DNA of 19,662 nt from Spirogloea muscicola (Eukaryota > Streptophyta > Zygnematophyceae > Spirogloeales > Spirogloeaceae). The notes beneath the pieces are model-generated. The model searched no databases. It was not told the origin of the DNA and saw only the letters and a program-made list of their open reading frames with translations. A program made the position numbers and the translations under genes. How positions within the stretch are numbered: position 1 is the first letter of the stretch; each line of letters opens with the position of its first letter. Shown one piece after another: positions 16,601 through 19,662 of the stretch. The stretch covers positions 219,625 through 239,286 of the forward strand of contig WELB01000078.1 of the NCBI GenBank assembly GCA_009602725.1. The letters are read 5' to 3'.

Positions 16601-19600
16601 GGCATCACATTCTCTCGTGCCGTCTTGAAGAGGTCGCGGACATTGGCTGCGCCCTGCCCGACCCAGAGGCCGCCCTCGAGCTCCGACCCGTCGAACTCGA
16701 CCATGGGCACGCGAGCCTCGGCAGCGATCGCGCGGGCAAGCGCGCTCTTCCCGGTCCCCGCCTCGCCGACGATCAGGACGCCCTGCGCCAAGCATCAGGG
16801 ATGGTCATGCAGGGGGCCATAAGAAGAGAAGATGGAGCAGCACGAGACTATGTCTGTAGCGCAAGAGAGCAATGTGGGAGGGGGTTTGGGGAGGGTGCGA
16901 TCCCAAGACTGTAGCGCACCCGTGGCGGGCGCGCGCCGACCTCCTTGTAGCGCCGCGGATCGCGCAGGAACGTGATGACCTCCAGGATCTCCTCCTTGAT
17001 GGAGTCGATGCCGGCAAAGTCCGCCAGCCGCACCTCGGGCCTCTTGACCCTCTGCAAAGAAGCACCGGTGAAAGACAGGCAAGCTCCTGTCAGCGACCGA
17101 GCCAAGGACCGGCAACAACCGAGGCGCGACACCAAGGGCCTGCGGCAGCGGCGGCGGCGGCGGCGGCGGTGGAGCAGGCCTTGAGCTTGTCGAAGGCGGT
17201 GCGGATAGGATCCTCCTGCTCCTCCTTGGCGACGGGCTCCTGCTCGCGGTCCAGCGTGCTCTGCAGTCGCCGCTTGTACTCCACCTCCGTCTCGTCGCGC
17301 TTCCGTGGTCCCAGTTGGGCCAGCAGCGCACGCGCCAAAGCGGGCAAGCCCAGCAGGCCCAGCGGGTACACGACCACGGCGGTGCGCGCAGGCAGACTAA
17401 TCCACCACGCTGGCGACGTGCTGCCCGGACCGTAGCGCTCGGCCACACGCGCCTGCGCCGCCTGCAGGCGTCGCTCGAGCCACCAAGCCAGCGGCTGAAC
17501 AGCGATGGCAAATGGCAGACTGCAGATGGAACGCAGGAGGCAAGCAGCACATAGTAGACGGCAACTGATGAACGGCAGCAGAGGCGGCGGAGGCAGCATG
17601 GGCCATGCCTGGAGCCACTGGGAGTTGCGGAAGATGGGGTCGGAGTCATTGAGCGGCACGTCAGCATCGTCAGGGAACTCGAGTTGCAGCGCGTAGCGGG
17701 CGCCAGCCGGAAGTCGCTCGTGGATGAGCCGCAGGTACCACTCCTCCGCAGCCTCGGCTGCGGTGCGCAGGTACCATGGCGCGACGCTCTGGACCGCCGG
17801 CGAGCGCCAGGCTGCGGCGGCGCCTGAGGCAGCGGCACGCGCCGGCAACGTGGCCAGCGCCCAAGGGTCCCACTCGTCAAACGGCACCCACATGACCTCC
17901 GTCCGCACTGCCGCGCCGCCAGCGCGCAGTTGCTCGGCGAGGCCCGCCACGCCGCCCTCCAGCAGGCCATTGGCGCCCCTCAGGTCCACAAAGAAGAGCC
18001 GGCTGTCGCTGCCCTTGAGGCGCACCACCGCAGCGCGCCAGTCGTGCCGCAGGCGAGCCTCGCCGACGACCCCGTGCGCCGCGCCGTGCGCCAGGCCCGC
18101 CCACGACATCTCCCACCGCCGTGCCCCTTCATTGAACCATGCCTCACCCAGCACACGGTCTCGTGCCTCCACAACCACGACCTGCACGCTCGTCGGCAGT
18201 CAGGGCCCCACATTGACGACGTAAGAGCATCATTGGTACTCAGTCTATCACTGCGGCCATGACAGGCCGGTGACATTCTCCACGAGCGAGCACCTCCTTG
18301 GCAGGCGCGGCGGTCGCTGCCAGCTCCGCCTCCAGCTTCCGCACGCGCGCCTCTGCCCACGCCTCAAGGCGCCTCTCCTCAGCATTGCCATCGACGGGCC
18401 CGCTGACGGCCTCCTGCACTCGCAGCCCCACAGAACGTCCAAGACCCTTCCTGTGGCGAGTATCATGACAACCGGCAGGCCAGCGGGCTGCCAGAGGCAG
18501 CCAGGACGGCCCCGAGAAGGCACCTCGAGCTGCGACGCGAGGCCGGCATGCCAGCGGGCGACGTCCTCGCACGCGTCCGCCGCGCGCTCCCGTGCCTTAG
18601 CGGCCAGCTCCACGGACGGTGCCAGGGGCTGCCGCCTTGCCAGCTGCTTGGCAATGGCAGCATGAGGCTCGCTGTCAATTGTCCCCACCATAACGGCAGC
18701 GGAGGCCGGCAGCACGTCAGAAAATCGAGGGGGCGGCGCAGGAGGGCAGCACCTTGTCGGCCGCCCGAGAGAGGGCCTCGAGAATCATCGCAGCCTCATT
18801 GCCCGCCCGCAGCCCCTCCTCGAGGCTGACCCGTGCGGCCGCAGCGGAGGTGGCCGCCGGCCCCTCCGCGCTGCCATGGCGCTGCTGACTCGAGGCCGCC
18901 CTCGCAGCCTGCTCCTCGGCCTCCAGCGCCTTCGGCACCTCGACAAACGCGCGCTGCGGAAGCCCACCTGGGTGGCCGTGTCAGCAAAGAGCCGATCGAG
19001 AGCCATACGGTAGGGGAGACGGAAGGTGGGGGCCGGCACCTGCAGCGTCTGCATGTTGAGCCTGTGCAGCTCCAGCTGCTTCCGGCGCAGTGCGTCGTTG
19101 GCCTGCCGCGAGGCAGCCAGCGCCTCCTTGGTGTGCCGGTCTGTGCCGCGCCGCCCGTCCTTGGCTGCTGCCTTCCGAGCTGCCTTCAGAGCAGCATGTT
19201 GCTGCCATTGCCAGCCGCCGCAGAGTGGTAAGCGCACCGACCGGAGCTCCGACGACCGGCACAGCAGGTGGCGCTGGTGGGGGGTAGAGCCACCTTGGTT
19301 TTGACGGCGGCGTCGTCGGCGAGGACCTGGATCTCCGCCAGCAGCTCGCGGCGGCGCGCGTCCGCCTCCTGCAGCAGCTGGACGCGGAGCTGGCGGGCGG
19401 CCGCTGCCTGCAGCGCCAGGACGATGCCGGCACGGTCGTCGCCCGCGCCGCGGACCAGCGAGGCGTCAGAGCAAGGAGCACAATGCAGCGACAGCGCCGA
19501 AGGGGGCAAGGGACTCGGAGCGAGGAGCGCGCGCCGAGGCTCTCGGCCGGCAGCGGCGGCAGTGGCGGGGTCATCGAGGCTGACCCCCTGAGGCGCTGCA

Positions 19601-19662
19601 GCACTGCCTCCGCCGCGCGAGCGGGCCTCGGCTGCCGCCACGGGCGGCGGCGGCGCCGCCAT
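13624..19662 (-). CDS. FTSHI5: Inactive FtsH-like AAA+ protein FtsHi5 of the plastid envelope (17 exons, 5' incomplete)
   Basis: Exons by phase: 19662-19294, 19201-19040, 18953-18753, 18667-18524, 18413-18294, 18181-17133, 17049-16920, 16782-16609, 16234-16113, 15927-15726, 15611-15483, 15271-15089, 14964-14668, 14492-14418, 14204-14145, 13973-13866, 13743-13624. This gives 1214 residues, near the size of plant FtsHi5 (about 1300). An ATG sits at the edge but the start may lie beyond. Residues 1-330 are Ala/Glu/Arg-rich and coiled-coil-like. Membrane segments lie in exon 6. AAA+ module: Walker A GEAGTGKS (731-738), Walker B VFMDNFD (788-794) with Asn for the catalytic Glu, the block [16 protein letters not shown], and Arg finger region RRPGRMDR (848-855). 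Where active FtsH has HEXXH it reads [10 protein letters not shown] (1003-1012), so no zinc protease. In plants FtsHi5 belongs to the Ycf2/FtsHi/FtsH12 ATPase motor that pulls preproteins across the inner envelope. Least certain are the junction at 17133/17049, the GC donor at 14667 and the last exon end. Confidence 0.82.
16425..16600 (+). repeat. Polypurine tract in an FtsHi5 intron
   Basis: Within the intron 16235-16608 the plus strand is almost pure A/G for long runs (GGGAGGGAGGAGGGGG, GGGAGGGAAGGGAGGGAG, GGGGGGGCGG), so the transcribed RNA is pyrimidine-rich. Such mirror-like tracts can form triplex or G-quadruplex DNA. They may simply be an expanded polypyrimidine tract; the real acceptor is about 190 bases further on at 16235. 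Confidence 0.6.

Noticed and set aside
17090-17135. Continuous reading from exon 6 into the stretch before 17049
   Set aside because: The exon 6 frame meets a stop at about 17090, and the AAA+ entry [14 protein letters not shown] is in another frame. An intron from 17132 to 17050 solves both; the exact junction remains tentative.

Overview
This window looks like nuclear DNA of a green alga (Chlorophyta, perhaps Trebouxiophyceae). The evidence is two genes with many short GT-AG introns, GC-rich exons, a plant/green-lineage plastid FtsHi gene, an N-terminus resembling a plastid transit peptide, and TGTAA motifs (the usual chlorophyte polyadenylation signal) downstream of the first gene. The lineage is inferred from gene content, not proven.

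Layout. 1-165 is a truncated LINE 3' end. 166-837 is upstream sequence containing a G-box. 838-3627 (+) is a five-exon gene that I assembled by splice phase. Its 662-residue product has a plastid-type N-terminus, one LysM domain, a membrane segment, a long Pro/Ala-rich linker with an internal duplication, and a hydrophobic Gly/Ala-rich tail. 3628-3990 is its probable 3' UTR. 3991-6629 is gene-poor and AT-richer, with two decayed LINE 3' ends on the minus strand.

6630-13010 is a nested and rearranged retrotransposon block. It has a probable 5' LTR invaded by three LINE 3' ends, then a primer binding site of the initiator-Met tRNA type. A broken gag follows, interrupted by the front half of a LINE on the opposite strand. 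After that come a degenerate zinc knuckle, a retropepsin and the very start of a Ty3/gypsy-type reverse transcriptase. The block ends in an inverted second copy of the gag/pol junction, so the protease lies in the loop of a large inverted repeat. Integrase, RNase H and a 3' LTR are absent, and the element is dead.

13624-19662 (-) is a 17-exon gene, running off the right edge, for a proteolytically inactive FtsH-like AAA+ protein closest to plastid FtsHi5. I reconstructed every exon boundary by reading phase. The 1214 residues visible contain coiled-coil-like N-terminal segments, membrane segments, a complete AAA+ module with an altered Walker B, and a pseudo-peptidase domain without HEXXH.

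Both host genes probably act in the plastid: the LysM protein at a membrane, the FtsHi protein in the envelope import motor. They converge toward the transposon block and nothing suggests that they are co-regulated. No RNA gene or CRISPR array was seen.
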